The translations under genes and the position numbers were made by a program. The notes below the pieces were generated by a model. The model worked only from the letters and a program-made list of their open reading frames with translations. It was not told the origin of the DNA and ran no database searches. A DNA stretch of 64,000 nucleotides from Cyprinodon diabolis (lineage: Eukaryota; Chordata; Actinopteri; Cyprinodontiformes; Cyprinodontidae): positions 1 to 64,000 of the forward strand of contig JARPUW010000541.1 of assembly GCA_030533445.1 (NCBI GenBank), read 5' to 3'. Within the stretch, counting starts at the first letter, position 1, and every line of letters begins with the position of its first letter. This document shows, one piece after another, positions 1 through 11,872 of the stretch.

Positions 1-1070
1 TATAAACCAGAACCCTTTATAAACCAGAGCCCTTTATAAACCAAAGCCGGTTATAAACTAGACCCCGTTATAAACTAGAACCCTTTATAAACCAAAGCCG
101 GTTATAACCCAGAGGCCTTTTCAAACCAAAGCCCGTTATAAGCCAGAAGCCGTTAAAAACAAGAGCCCTTTATAAACCAAAGCCCTTTTGAAACCAAAGC
201 CCTTTATATACCAGAGCCTGTAATAAACCAGAGCCCTTTATAAACCAGAGCCCTTTATAAAACAAATTCGGTTATAAACCAGAGACGGTTATAGACCAGA
301 GCCCGTTATAAACCAGAGCCCTTTATAAACCAGAGCCTTTTGTAAACTAAAGACTGTTATAAACCAGAGCCTGTTATAAACCACAGCCCATTACAAACCA
401 GAGCCCTTTATAAACCAGAACCCTTTATAAACCAGAGCCCTTTATAAACCAAAGCCGGTTATTAACTAGACCCCGTTATAAACTAGAGCCCTTTATAAAC
501 CAAAGCCGGTTATAAACCAGAGGCCTTTTCAAACCAAAGCCTGTTATAAGCCAGAAGCCATTAAAAACCAGAGCCCTTTATAAACCAGAACCCTTTATAA
601 ACCAGAGCCCTTTATAAACCAGCGCCCTTTATAAACCAAGCCCTTTAGAAACCAAAGCCCTTTATATACCAGCGCCTGCAATAAACCAGAACCCTTTATA
701 AACCAGAGCCCGTTTTAAAACAGAGCCCTTTCTAAACCAGAGCCCTTTACAAACCAGAGCCGTGTATAAACCAAAGCCCTTTATAAACCAGAGCCCTGTA
801 TAAACCAAAGCCGGTTATAAACCAAAGCCCATTATAATCCATAGCCCTTTATAAACCAGAACCCTTTATAAACCAAAGCCGGTAATAAACCAGAGCCCGT
901 TATAAACAAAAGCCGGTTATAAACCAGAGCATGTTATAAACCAGAGCCCGTTATAAACCAGAGCCCTTTATAAACCTAAGCCGGTTATAAACCAGATCCC
1001 GTTAATAAACCAGAACCCTTTATAAACCAGAGCCCATTATAATCCATAGCCCTTTATAAACCAGAACCCT

Positions 1071-1436
1071 TTATATACCAAAGCCGGTTATAAACCAGAG
1101 CCCGTTAAAAACAAAAGCCGGTTATAATCCAGAGCCTGTTATAAACAGGAGCCCTTTATAAACCAAAGCCGGTTATAAACCAGATCCCGTCATAAACCAG
1201 AGCCCGTTTTAGACCAAAGCCGGTCATAAACCACACCAATTATAAACCAGAACCCTTTATATACCAAAGCCTGTTATAAACCAGAGCCCGTTAAAAACAA
1301 AAGCCGGTTATAATCCAGAGCCTGTTATAAACAGGAGCCCTTTATAAACCAAAGCCGGTTATAAACCAGATCCCGTCATAAACCAGAGCCCGTTTTAGAC
1401 CAAAGCCGGTCATAAACCACACCAATTATAAATCAG
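1071..1436 (+). repeat. 186-bp local tandem duplication in the satellite
   Basis: The segment starting TTATATACCAAAGCC at 1071 recurs at 1257, and the rare phrase CCACACCAAT recurs at 1231 and 1417. Both give an offset of 186 bp, or 11 monomers minus one base. The two copies share several rare variants, including GTTTTAGACC and ACAGGAGCCC, so this is a recent small-scale duplication inside a larger repeat. The same phrase appears in single copy per unit at 16721, 18761, 22345 and 29619. Confidence 0.85.
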
Positions 1437-2666
1437 AGCCCTTTATAAACCAAAGCCCTTTTTAAAACAGAGCCGGTTATAAACCAGAGCCCTTTATAAA
1501 CCAGAGCCCTTTATAAACCAGAACCCTTTATAAACCAGAGCCCTTTGTAAACCAGAGCCCATTTATAAACCAGAGCCCTTTCTGAACAAGAGCCCTTTAA
1601 AAACCAAAGCCCATTAGAAACCATAGCCCTTTAGAAACCAAAGCCCTTTCTATACCAGAGCCTGTCATAAACCAGAACCCTTTATAAACAAGAGCCCTTT
1701 ATAAACCGAAGCCGGTTTTAAACCAGAGACCGTTTTAAACGAGAACACTTTATAAACCAGAGCCGGTTATAAACCAGAGCCTGTTATAAACCATAGACCT
1801 TTATAAACCAAAGCCCGTTAGAAGCCAGAGCCCATTAAAAACCAGAGCCCTATATGAACCAGAACCCTTTATAAACCAAAGCCCTCTATATACCAGAACC
1901 TGTTATAAACCACAGCACTTTATAAACCACAGCCTTTAATAAACCAAAGCCGGTTATAAACCAGAGCCCGTTATAAACCAGAGGTCTTTTTTCACCAGAG
2001 CCTGTTATAAACCTGAGCCCTTTATAAACCAAAGCCGGTTATAAAACAGAGCCTGTTATAAACCAGAGCCCTTTTTAAACCAAAGCCCGTAATAAACCAG
2101 AGCCCATTACAAGCCAGAGCCCTTTATAAACCAGAAATCTTTATATACCAGAGCCCGTTATAAAGCAGAGCCCTTTAAAAACCAGAGCCCTTTATAAACC
2201 AGAGCCCTTTATAACACAGCGCCCTTAAGAAACCAAAGCCCTTTAGAAACCAAAGCCCTTTATATACCAGAGCCTGTAATAAACCAGAGCCGGTAATGTA
2301 CCAGAGCCTGTAATAAATCAGAGCCGTTTATAAACCAGAGCTCTTTATAAACCTAAGCCGGTTATAAAACAGACCCTTTTTAAACCAGAGCCGGTTATAG
2401 ACCAGAGCCTGTTACAAACCAGAGCCCTTTTTAAACCAGAGCCAGTTAAAAACCAGAACCCTTTATCAACCAAAGCCGGTTATAAACCAGAGCCTGTTAT
2501 AAACCAGAACCCTTTATAAACCAAAGCCGGTTATAAAACAGAGCCTGTTATAAACCAGAGCCCTTTTTAAACCAAAGCCCGTTATACACCAGAGCCCATT
2601 ACAAACCAGAGCCCTTTATAAACCAGAAACCTTTATATACCATAGCACGTTATAAAGCAGAGCCAT

Positions 2667-5600
2667 TTAAAAACCAGAGCCCTTTATAAACCAGAGCCCT
2701 TTATATCCCAGCGCCCTTAAGAAACCAAAGCCCTTTAGAAACCAAAGCCCTTTATATACCAGAGCCTGTAATAAACCAGAGCCGGTAATATACCAGAGCC
2801 TGTAATAAACCAGAACCGTTTATAAACCAGAGCTCTTTATAAACCTAAGCCGGTTATAAACAAGAACCCTTTATAAACCAGAGCCCGTCATAAACCAGAG
2901 CCCTTTAAAAACCAGAGCCCTTTATAAACCAGAGCCCTTTAGAAACCAAAGCCCTTTAGAAACCAAAGCCCTTTATATACCAGAGATTGTTATAAACCAG
3001 AGCCCTTTATAAACCAGAGCCCTGTATAAACCAAAGCTGGTTATAAACCAGAGCCTGTTATAAACCAGAGCCAGTTATAAACCAGAGCCAGTTATAAACC
3101 AGAGCCCTTTATGAACCAGAGCCCATTAAAAAAACAGCGCCCTTTACAAACCAAAGTCCTTTAGAAACCAAAGCACTTTATATACCAGAGCCTGTAATAA
3201 ACCAGAGCCCTTTATAAACCAGAGCCCTTTATAAAACAAATTCGGTTATAAACCAGAGCCCTTTAGAAGCCAGAGCCCATTAAAAACCAGAGCCCTATAT
3301 GAACCAGAACCCTTTATAAACCAAAGCCCTCTATATACCAGAGCCTGTTATAAACCACAGCCCTTTATAAACCACAGCCCTTTTTAAACCAGAGCCAGTT
3401 AAAAAACAGAACCCTTTATAATCCAAATCCGGTTATAAACCAGAGCCTGTTATAAACCAGAACCCTTTATAAACCAAAGCCGGTTATAAAAGAGAGCCTG
3501 TTATAAACCAGAGCCCTTTTTAAACCAAAGCCCGTTATACACCAGAGCCCATTACAAACCAGAGCCCTTTATAAACCAGAAACCTTTATATACCATAGCA
3601 CGTTATAAAGCAGAGCCATTTAAAAACCAGAGCCCTTTATAAACTAGAGCCCTTTATAACCCAGCGCCCTTAAGAAACCAAAGCCCTTTAGAAACCAAAG
3701 CCCTTTATATACCAGAGCCTGTAATAAACCAGAGCCGGTAATATACCAGAGCCTGTAATAAACCAGAACCGTTTATAAACCAGAGCTCTTTATAAACCTA
3801 AGCCGGTTACAAACCAGAGCCGGTAATATACCAGAGCCTGTAATAAACCAGAACCGTTATTAAACCAGAGCTCTTTATAAACCTAAGCCGGTTATAAACA
3901 AGAACCCTTTATAAACCAGAGCCCGTCATAAACCAGAGCCCTTCACAAAACAGAGCCCTTTATAAACCAGAGCCCTTTAGAAACCAAAGCCCTTTAGAAA
4001 CCAAAGCCCTTTATATACCAGAGCCTGTTATAAACCAGAGCCCTTTATAAACCAGAGCCCTGTATAAACCAAAGCTGGTTATAAACCAGAGCCTGTTATA
4101 AACCAGAGCCCTATATAAACCAGAACCCTTTTTAAACCAGAGCCCGTTATAAACTAGAGCCAGTTATAAACCAGAGCCCTTTATGAACCAGAGCCCATTA
4201 AAAAACCAGAGCCCTTTATAAACCAGAGACCGTTATAAACCAGAACACTTTATAAACCAGAGCCCTTTATAACCCAGCGCCCTTTACAAACCTAAGCCCT
4301 TTAGAAACCAAAGCACTTAATATACCAGAGCCTGTAATAAACCAGAGCCCTTTATAAACCAGAGCCCTTTATAAAACAAATTCGGTTATAAACCAGAGCC
4401 GGTTATAGACCAGAGCCTGTTACAAACCAAAGGCCTTTTTAAACCAGAGCCGGTTATAGACCAGAGCCCGTTAAAAACCAGAGCCCTTTTTAAACCAGAG
4501 CCAGTTAAAAACCAGAGCCCTTTATAAACCAGAGCCCTTTATATCCCAGCGCCCTTAAGAAACCAAAGCCCTTTAGAAACCAAAGCCCTTTATATACCAG
4601 AGCCTGTAATAAACCAGAGCCGGTAATATACCAGAGCCTGTAATAAACCAGAACCGTTTATAAACCAGAGCTCTTTATAAACCTAAGCCGGTTATAAACA
4701 AGAACCCTTTATAAACCAGAGCCCGTCATAAACCAGAGCCCTTTAAAAACCAGAGCCCTTTATAAACCAGAGCCCTTTAGAAACCAAAGCCCTTTAGAAA
4801 CCAAAGCCCTTTATATACCAGAGATTGTTATAAACCAGAGCCCTTTATAAACCAGAGCCCTGTATAAACCAAAGCTGGTTATAAACCAGAGCCTGTTATA
4901 AACCAGAGCCAGTTATAAACCAGAGCCAGTTATAAACCAGAGCCCTTTATGAACCAGAGCCCATTAAAAAAACAGCGCCCTTTACAAACCAAAGTCCTTT
5001 AGAAACCAAAGCACTTTATATACCAGAGCCTGTAATAAACCAGAGCCCTTTATAAACCAGAGCCCTTTATAAAACAAATTCGGTTATAAACCAGAGCCCT
5101 TTAGAAGCCAGAGCCCATTAAAAACCAGAGCCCTATATGAACCAGAACCCTTTATAAACCAAAGCCCTCTATATACCAGAGCCTGTTATAAACCACAGCC
5201 CTTTATAAACCACAGCCCTTTTTAAACCAGAGCCAGTTAAAAAACAGAACCCTTTATAATCCAAATCCGGTTATAAACCAGAGCCTGTTATAAACCAGAA
5301 CCCTTTATAAACCAAAGCCGGTTATAAAAGAGAGCCTGTTATAAACCAGAGCCCTTTTTAAACCAAAGCCCGTTATACACCAGAGCCCATTACAAACCAG
5401 AGCCCTTTATAAACCAGAAACCTTTATATACCATAGCACGTTATAAAGCAGAGCCATTTAAAAACCAGAGCCCTTTATAAACTAGAGCCCTTTATAACCC
5501 AGCGCCCTTAAGAAACCAAAGCCCTTTAGAAACCAAAGCCCTTTATATACCAGAGCCTGTAATAAACCAGAGCCGGTAATATACCAGAGCCTGTAATAAA

Positions 5601-6257
5601 CCAGAACCGTTTATAAACCAGAGCTCTTTATAAACCTAAGCCGGTTATAAACAAGAACCCTTTATAAACCAGAGCCCGTCATAAACCAGAGCCCTTCACA
5701 AAACAGAGCCCTTTATAAACCAGAGCCCTTTAGAAACCAAAGCCCTTTAGAAACCAAAGCCCTTTATATACCAGAGCCTGTTATAAACCAGAGCCCTTTA
5801 TAAACCAGAGCCCTGTATAAACCAAAGCTGGTTATAAACCAGAGCCTGTTATAAACCAGAGCCCTATATAAACCAGAACCCTTTTTAAACCAGAGCCCGT
5901 TATAAACTAGAGCCAGTTATAAACCAGAGCCCTTTATGAACCAGAGCCCATTAAAAAACCAGAGCCCTTTATAAACCAGAGACCGTTATAAACCAGAACA
6001 CTTTATAAACCAGAGCCCTTTATAACCCAGCGCCCTTTACAAACCTAAGCCCTTTAGAAACCAAAGCACTTAATATACCAGAGCCTGTAATAAACCAGAG
6101 CCCTTTATAAACCAGAGCCCTTTATAAAACAAATTCGGTTATAAACCAGAGCCGGTTATAGACCAGAGCCTGTTACAAACCAAAGGCCTTTTTAAACCAG
6201 AGCCGGTTATAGACCAGAGCCCGTTAAAAACCAGAGCCCTTTTTAAACCAGAGCCAG
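2667..6257 (+). repeat. Tandem HOR pair, 1,838 bp and 1,753 bp
   Basis: Copy 1 runs about 2667-4504 and copy 2 about 4505-6257. Rare strings such as TTATATCCC (2701 and 4539) and the AAATTCGG junction (3238 and 5076) give an offset of 1,838. After about 3895 the offset falls to 1,753 (CTTCACAAAACAG at 3941 and 5694), because copy 1 holds an extra 85 bp (five monomers, about 3811-3895) that duplicates its neighbours. Outside that indel the copies look nearly identical by eye. Boundaries are uncertain by about one monomer. Confidence 0.85.
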
Positions 6258-7726
6258 TTAAAAACCAGAGCCCTTTATAAACCAGAACCCTTCATAAACC
6301 AGAGCCTGTTATAGAAAAGAGCCCTTTATAAACCAAAGCCAGTTATAAACCAGAGCCTGTTATAAACCAGAGACCATTATAAGCCAGAGCCCTGTATAAA
6401 CCAAAGCTGGTTATAAACCAGAGCCCTGTTATAAACCAGAGCCCTATATAAACCAGAACCCTTTTTAAACCAGAGCCCTTTATAAAAAAGAGACCGTTAT
6501 AAACCAGAACACTTTTTAAAAACGAGAGCCCTTTATAACCCAGCGCCCTTTACAAACCAAAGCCCTTTAGAAACCAAAGCCCTTTATATACCAGAGCCTG
6601 TAATAAACCAGAGCCCTTTAAAAACCAGAGCCCTTTATAAAACAAATTTGGTTATAAACCAGACGCGGTTATAGACCAGAGCCCGTTATAAACCAGAGCC
6701 CTTTATAAACCAGAGCCTTTTGTAAACCAAAGCCGGTTATAAACCAGAGCCTGTTATAAACCACAGCCCATTACAAACCAGAGCCCTTTATAAACCAGAA
6801 CCCTTTATAAACCAGAGCCCTTTATAAACCAAAGTCAGTTATAAACCAGAGGCCATTTCAAACCAAAGCCCGTTATAAGCCAGAAGCCGTTAAAAACAAG
6901 AGCCCTTTATAACCCAGCGCCCTTTACAAACCAAAGCCCTTTAGAAACCAAAGCCCTTTATATACCAGAGCCTGTAATAAACCAGAGCCCTTTATAAAAC
7001 AAATTCGGTTATAAACCAGAGCCTGTTATAGACCAGAGCCCGTTCTAAACCAGAGCCCTTTATAAACCAGAGCCCTTTATAAACCAAAGCCGGTTATAAA
7101 CTAGACCCCGTTATAAACTAGAGCCCTTTATAAAACAAAGCCTGTTATAAGCCAGAAGCCGTTAAAAACCAGAGCCCTTTATAAACCAGAACCCTTTATA
7201 AACCAGAGCCCTTTATAAACCAGCGCCCTTTATAAACCAAGCCCTTTATAAACCAAAGCCCTTTATATACCAGCGCCTGTAATAAACCAGAATCCTTTAT
7301 AAACCAGAGCCCGTTATAAACCAGAGCCCTTTCTAAACCAGAGCCCTTTATAAACCAGAGCCGTGTATAAACCAAAGCCCTTTATAAACCAGAGCCCTGT
7401 ATAAACCAAAGCCGGTTATAAACCAGAGCCCATTATAATCCATAGCCCTTTATAAACCAGAACCCTTTATAAACCAAAGCCGGTAATAAACCAGAGCCCG
7501 TTATAAACAAAAGCCGGTTATAAACCAGAGCATGTTATAAACCAGAGCCCGTTATAAACCAGAGCCCTTTATAAACCTAAGCCGGTTATAAACCAGATCC
7601 CGTTAATAAACCAGAACCCTTTATAAACCAGAGCCCATTATAATCCATAGCCCTTTATAAACCAGAACCCTTTATATACCAAAGCCGGTTATAAACCAGA
7701 GCCCGTTAAAAACAAAAGCCGGTTAT

Positions 7727-7731
7727 AATCC
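7727..7731. repeat. Left target-site duplication of the LINE (AATCC)
   Basis: AATCC directly precedes the element and reappears at its 3' end (12617-12621). The uninterrupted array at 16601-16620 has it once, within GGTTATAATCCAGAGCC. Aligning both flanks to that site gives offsets of 8,883 (left) and 3,993 (right). The difference is 4,890 bp, which equals the element plus a 5-bp duplication. Confidence 0.85.
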
Positions 7732-7751
7732 GTATATATATCCGTATATAT
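7728..7751 (+). repeat. 12-bp direct duplication across the LINE 5' junction
   Basis: ATCCGTATATAT occurs twice in a row (7728-7739 and 7740-7751). The first four bases of the first copy are satellite-derived target sequence, so the duplication straddles the junction between host DNA and element. This may reflect slippage or microhomology joining when the 5' end was integrated. It leaves the exact first base of the element ambiguous between about 7732 and 7744. Confidence 0.75.
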
Positions 7752-7951
7752 ATAAAAAGCCCGGTAGGAACTCCATCTGACGTTAAGTTATTTTCTCTGT
7801 GATATCTCTGTATCTAAGTAACTCTAACTGACTACTTTAAAACATAGCACCTTCTGCTGCACTTTTCTACTGAGCACTTGTCAGTTTCACACGGTTTTAT
7901 TTCTGATAGCAAGGAGTAGCTAGCCTAGGCTAGCGCTAGCTTAGCATTGCT
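7732..7951 (+). promoter_or_regulatory. LINE 5'-UTR, presumed internal promoter region
   Basis: About 220 bp of non-satellite DNA precede ORF1. It opens with an alternating TA-rich stretch (GTATATATATCC, then GTATATATATAAAAAG), continues with mixed sequence without an open frame, and ends in a palindrome cluster just before the ORF1 start. LINEs of this type are known to be transcribed from an internal promoter in the 5'-UTR; that role is inferred here from position only, and no specific factor site was recognised. The presence of this segment argues against severe 5' truncation. Confidence 0.6.
7919..7940. other. Overlapping perfect palindromes before the ORF1 start codon
   Basis: GCTAGCCTAGGCTAGC (7919-7934) is a perfect 16-bp palindrome. 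It overlaps GCTAGCGCTAGC (7929-7940), a perfect 12-bp palindrome. They end 11 bases before the ORF1 ATG. In RNA they could form alternative hairpins near the start codon and affect initiation; that effect is inference. Confidence 0.8.
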
Positions 7952-8812
7952 ATGGCTTCTCTCTCTCCCTCCCTCTCTTTTCCAACTCTTCCTTCTTCCT
8001 CTCCTCTCTCCTGCTCTCTGTGTCAGATGTTCAGTTATTCCTCTGCCTCCTTTAGTGATAATGGGATGTGTAATAAGTGTAGTATTTTTGTAGCTTTGGA
8101 GGCGAGGGTGTCAGAGTTAGAATCCAGGCTTCAGGCTGTTGAACATCCAGGAGTTAAAGTAGGCCCCCCACGTAGCTCTCCTCCAAAAGTGCCTGAGCAG
8201 CCAGGCGATTGGGTAACTGTACGCAGAAAGCGTAGTCATGGATCTCTGCCCACTGGTCACCACCAACCCGTTCACGTTTCTAACCGGTTTTCTCCACTCA
8301 GTGACACACCCACTGAGAAGCCCACTCTGGTGATTGGCAGCTCCATAGTCAGAAACGTGGCATTAGAGACACCAGGGACCATAGTCAAATGTTTGCCGGG
8401 GGCCAGAATGGGCGACATCAAATCCTACCTGAAACTACTGGCTAAGGATAAGGTTAAATACAGTAAGATTGTTATTCACGCTGGTGGTAATGACACCCGG
8501 TTACGCCGATCGGAGGTCACTAAAATTAGTGTTGCTTCGGTGTGTAAGTTTGCCAAAAAAATGTCGGACTCCGTAATTTTCTCTGGTCCCCTCCCTGATC
8601 TGACCAGTGATGACATGTTTAGCCGCATGTCGTCATTCAACCGCTGGTTGTCTAGGTGGTGTCCTGAAAACAACGTGGGCTACATTAATAATTGGCAATC
8701 CTTTTGGGGAAAGCCTGGTCTGATTCGGAGAGACGGCATCCATCCCACTTTGGATGGTGCAGCTCTTCTTTCTAGGAATCTAGCCACATTTATTAGTCCT
8801 CCAAAACCCTGA
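7952..8812 (+). CDS. LINE ORF1 protein with SGNH/GDSL esterase-like domain
   Basis: This 286-residue protein starts at an ATG in good context (G at -3, G at +4) and stops at TGA. The N-terminus is Ser/Pro-rich, followed by a Cys knuckle C21-x2-C24-x15-C40-x2-C43. A short coiled coil follows, with hydrophobic residues at 49, 53, 56, 60 and 63 in perfect heptad spacing. A basic linker (RRKR at 91-94) leads into an SGNH-hydrolase-like domain at about 124-284. That domain shows block I GSS (129-131, Ser131 the nucleophile candidate), block II PGAR with Gly150, block III GGND (178-181) and block V DGIHPT (Asp261, His264). In CR1/L2 elements ORF1 is thought to bind element RNA, and its esterase domain is proposed to help with membrane or RNP handling. 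The usual GDS Asp is Ser130 here, but the catalytic Ser, Asn, Asp and His are present. The frame is intact. Confidence 0.9.
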   Translation: MASLSPSLSFPTLPSSSPLSCSLCQMFSYSSASFSDNGMCNKCSIFVALEARVSELESRLQAVEHPGVKVGPPRSSPPKVPEQPGDWVTVRRKRSHGSLPTGHHQPVHVSNRFSPLSDTPTEKPTLVIGSSIVRNVALETPGTIVKCLPGARMGDIKSYLKLLAKDKVKYSKIVIHAGGNDTRLRRSEVTKISVASVCKFAKKMSDSVIFSGPLPDLTSDDMFSRMSSFNRWLSRWCPENNVGYINNWQSFWGKPGLIRRDGIHPTLDGAALLSRNLATFISPPKP

Positions 8813-9021
8813 CCACCCAGGGTGCAGACCAGGAAGCAGAGTTGTAGTTTAACACACATCTCTGCAGCTTCTCTACTGTTACCCACTCTTTACTCCATCC
8901 AGACAGTGTCTTGCCCACGACCAAAATCTAATAAATTAGCAAAGATTCCCAAAGAAGTAAATCATGATAATCTAATTAAAATCAAAATAACTCCAATTGG
9001 GGAAAAAGTTAAAACAATTAA
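8813..9021 (+). other. Inter-ORF region with probable N-terminal remnant of ORF2
   Basis: After the ORF1 TGA the same frame stays open through 9052 with no ATG near its beginning. Translated, it gives a Lys/Ile-rich tract (including KSNKLAKIPKEV) resembling the poorly conserved leader that precedes the endonuclease domain in L2-type ORF2 proteins. It ends in TIKC and then runs into unrelated codons, exactly where the ORF2 frame begins at 9022. I read this as the 5' end of ORF2 separated from the rest by a small frame-disrupting deletion near 9019-9026. It also means ORF1 and the ORF2 leader share a frame with one stop between them. Confidence 0.55.
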
Positions 9022-11868
9022 ATGCGATCGCTTTCCTCTAAAAGTCTGCTAGTTAATGACTTGATTTGTGATAATCACATTGACTTGTTTTGCCTTACAG
9101 AAACCTGGCTGCAGCAAGAGGATTATGTGAGCATAAACGAGGCAACTCCTTCAAGCTATATAAATTTTCACATACCCAGAAGTTCTGGGCGAGGAGGAGG
9201 AGTAGCAACAATCTTCCAGTCTGACTTACTGATTACTCCCAAAACAGTTAATACCTACAACTCTTTTGAACATTTAACCCTTAATTTCCCTCATCCAAAT
9301 TTCAAGGCAAGAAAACCTCTTCTTCTTGTAACTTTGTATCGTCCGCCAGGTCCTTACTCTGAATTTTTAGATGAGTTTTCAGAGTTCCTTTCTGATTTGG
9401 TATTAAATACTGACAGGGTCATCATAGTGGGAGATTTTAACATCCATGCTGACATTGAAGGCGATAGCTTAAGAGCAGCCTTTAATGCTATCTTAGACAC
9501 TATTGGCTTTGTTCAAAATGTGAATAGTCCCACACATTCTCATCTTCATACTTTGGATCTTGTGCTGACATACGGCATAGAATGTGAAGAAATAACAGTA
9601 TTTCCTCACAACCCTGTCCTCTCTGACCACTTTCTAATAACCTTCAGGATTACTTTAACAGAGTTCTCCTCCCCCAAAAGAAGGTTCAATTTTAGTAGAT
9701 CTTTATCAGATAGTGCAGTTATAAATTTTAAAGAATCGGCTTCACTTTCTCTCTCCTCTGTGTCGCTGAGCAGTGCTGCAGAGTGCAAAAGTATAGCTTA
9801 TTCCCCTTCACAGGTTGATGATTTTGTTGATGGGGTTGCTAGTTCTCTGCGTACTGCCTTAGACAACGCAGCTCCTTTGAAAATGAAAACCGTTAAAAAT
9901 AGAAAGCTTGCTCCTTGGTTTAATGCAGAGCTGCGTACTTTGAAGCAAAATGCTAGGAAACTGGAGAGAAAATATCGCTCCACAGGCCTGCAGGAGTCCT
10001 TCCTAGTCTGGAAAAATGGTTTACTGCTGTATAAGAGGACCCTTTGTAAAGCAAGAGCAGCATACTTCTCCTCATTAATAGAGGAGAATAAGAATAATAT
10101 TAGATTTCTTTTTAATACAGTTGCCAAACTCACCCAGAGCCATAGCTCTGTTGAACCGTCCATTCCACCTGCTCTTAACAGCAATGATTTTATGGGATTC
10201 TTTATAAATAAGATTCATCTTATTAAAAATAAGATCATAAGCACTCCTCTATCCGCGATTGTACCTGAGGTAGTCATGGAATCTGAACCGGGTTTAGACT
10301 GCTTTGATCCAGTTGAACTTTCTGAATTAGCAAAATTATTGTCTTCATCTAAGCCTTCAACTTGTATGTTAGATCCAGTTCCAACCAGGTTATTTAAGGA
10401 GGTATTCCCTTTGATCTCCTCCTCCATTTTAGATGTGATTAATCTATCTCTGTTACAGGGATATGTACCTAAAGCTTTTAAGGTTGCTGTAATTAAACCT
10501 CTGCTTAAGAAACCGTCTCTTGACCCAGATGACTTGGTTAATTATAGACCTATATCCAATCTTCCTTTCTTATCCAAAATTCTTGAGAAAGTAGTTGCCA
10601 AACAAGTTTGCGACCACTTACACCATAATGAACTTTTTGAAGAGTTTCAGTCTGGCTTTAGAGCTCATCATAGCACTGAAACAGCTCTGGTGAAAGTCAC
10701 TAATGATATTCTCATGGCCTCAGATAATGGACTTGTATCTGTGCTCGTCCTGTTGGATCTTAGTGCTGCATTTGATACAGTTGACCATAATATTCTTTTA
10801 GAAAGACTTGAATATTTTGTTGGAATTAAAGGAACAGCACTAGACTGGTTTAAATCCTATCTATCTGATCGAATTCAGTTTGTTTATGTTAATGATAGAT
10901 CTTCAACACACTCAAAGGTTACCTGTGGAGTACCACAGGGATCAGTGCTAGGACCAATTCTCTTTACTTTATACATGCTCCCAATTGGTAGAGTTATTAG
11001 ACAGCATGGGATTAATTTCCACTGTTATGCTGATGATACCCAGCTATATCTGTCTATAAATCCAGATGAAGCTAACCCATTACATAGATTACAAGCATGT
11101 CTTGAAGACATAAAAACCTGGATGACTCTTAACTTTCTGCTTCTGAATGCAGACAAAACAGAAGTTATAGTCTTTGGACCAGAGTCTCTGAAAAAGAAGC
11201 TGATTAGCCAGTCACTTCATTTGGATGGGATTAAACTGATTTCAGATAATAAAGTAAAAAATCTTGGTGTTATTTTTGATCAGGACCTGTCATTTAAATC
11301 CCAGATCAAAGAGGTTTCTAGAATTTCCTTCTTTCATCTGAGGAACATTGCAAAAATTAGAAATCTCCTGTCCAGGGGTGATGCTGAGAAACTAGTCCAT
11401 GCATTTGTTACTTCAAGGCTGGACTATTGTAATTCTTTACTATCAGGAAGTCCACAAACTGTAGTTAAAAGCCTTCAGCTGATCCAAAATGCTGCAGCCA
11501 GAGTTCTGATGAAAATTAAAAAGAGAGATCATATCTCTCCTATCCTGGCTTCTCTTCATTGGCTTCCTGTTAAATCAAGAATAGAATTTAAAATCCTCCT
11601 TCTCACATATAAAGCCTTAAATGGCCAAGCTCCATCTTATATCAGAGATCTGATTGTTCCTTATGTTCCTAACAGAGCACTTCGCTCTCAATCTGCAGGT
11701 TTACTAGTGGTTCCTAGAATTTCTAAAAGTAGAATGGGAGGCAGATCTTTTAGTTATCAGGCTCCTCTCCTGTGGAACCAACTACCAGTTTTAGTCCGTG
11801 AGGCAGACACCCTGTCTACTTTTAAGACTAGGCTTAAAACTTTCCTTTTTGATAAAGCTTATAGTTAG
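9022..11868 (+). CDS. LINE ORF2: APE-type endonuclease plus reverse transcriptase (N-terminus damaged)
   Basis: This open frame of 948 residues encodes the enzyme that nicks the target and copies the element RNA into DNA. Endonuclease motifs are LTETWL (25-30, Glu27), RGGGVA (57-62), YRPPGPY (106-112), GDFNIH (137-142, Asp138 and Asn140), LDLVL (Asp179) and SDH (201-203). The reverse transcriptase spans about 495-750, with NYRPIS (507-512), LDLSAAFD (578-585, catalytic Asp579), GVPQGS (636-641) and YADD (669-672, catalytic Asp671 and Asp672). The C-terminal region has [12 protein letters not shown] and HWLPV, typical of fish L2/CR1 relatives. The start codon is in weak context and directly follows an in-frame TAA. 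Family members have N-x-R-S-L here, whereas this frame opens at M-R-S-L, so the first catalytic Asn is missing. RT looks intact; endonuclease function is doubtful. Confidence 0.92.
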   Translation: MRSLSSKSLLVNDLICDNHIDLFCLTETWLQQEDYVSINEATPSSYINFHIPRSSGRGGGVATIFQSDLLITPKTVNTYNSFEHLTLNFPHPNFKARKPLLLVTLYRPPGPYSEFLDEFSEFLSDLVLNTDRVIIVGDFNIHADIEGDSLRAAFNAILDTIGFVQNVNSPTHSHLHTLDLVLTYGIECEEITVFPHNPVLSDHFLITFRITLTEFSSPKRRFNFSRSLSDSAVINFKESASLSLSSVSLSSAAECKSIAYSPSQVDDFVDGVASSLRTALDNAAPLKMKTVKNRKLAPWFNAELRTLKQNARKLERKYRSTGLQESFLVWKNGLLLYKRTLCKARAAYFSSLIEENKNNIRFLFNTVAKLTQSHSSVEPSIPPALNSNDFMGFFINKIHLIKNKIISTPLSAIVPEVVMESEPGLDCFDPVELSELAKLLSSSKPSTCMLDPVPTRLFKEVFPLISSSILDVINLSLLQGYVPKAFKVAVIKPLLKKPSLDPDDLVNYRPISNLPFLSKILEKVVAKQVCDHLHHNELFEEFQSGFRAHHSTETALVKVTNDILMASDNGLVSVLVLLDLSAAFDTVDHNILLERLEYFVGIKGTALDWFKSYLSDRIQFVYVNDRSSTHSKVTCGVPQGSVLGPILFTLYMLPIGRVIRQHGINFHCYADDTQLYLSINPDEANPLHRLQACLEDIKTWMTLNFLLLNADKTEVIVFGPESLKKKLISQSLHLDGIKLISDNKVKNLGVIFDQDLSFKSQIKEVSRISFFHLRNIAKIRNLLSRGDAEKLVHAFVTSRLDYCNSLLSGSPQTVVKSLQLIQNAAARVLMKIKKRDHISPILASLHWLPVKSRIEFKILLLTYKALNGQAPSYIRDLIVPYVPNRALRSQSAGLLVVPRISKSRMGGRSFSYQAPLLWNQLPVLVREADTLSTFKTRLKTFLFDKAYS

Positions 11869-11872
11869 GGTG

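Larger units (their letters stand above)
1..7731 (+). repeat. 17-bp satellite array, left block
   Basis: Head-to-tail 17-bp monomers, canonical AGAGCCCTTTATAAACC (7 of 17 bases G/C), begin before base 1 and stop at the LINE. Frequent variants change the middle (CCGG, CCTG, CCCG or CCCA for CCCT), the first bases (AAAG, AGAA or AGCG for AGAG) or the TATAAA core (TAGAAA, TATATA, AATAAA, AAAAAC). Most monomers are 17 bp; a few of 16 or 18 bp shift the register. All monomers face the same way. No gene or non-satellite insertion is visible in this block. The last part (about 7300-7731) continues, after removal of the LINE, into 12617 onward. Confidence 0.98.

Noticed and set aside
1..7731. CRISPR-like array
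   Set aside because: The 17-bp units are contiguous with no unique spacers, and the context is a eukaryotic LINE. This is a simple satellite.
8476..8886. Minus-strand open frames opposite ORF1
   Set aside because: They are antisense shadows of the intact ORF1 coding frame, with no motif of their own. The same applies to the antisense frames at 9606-10427 opposite ORF2.
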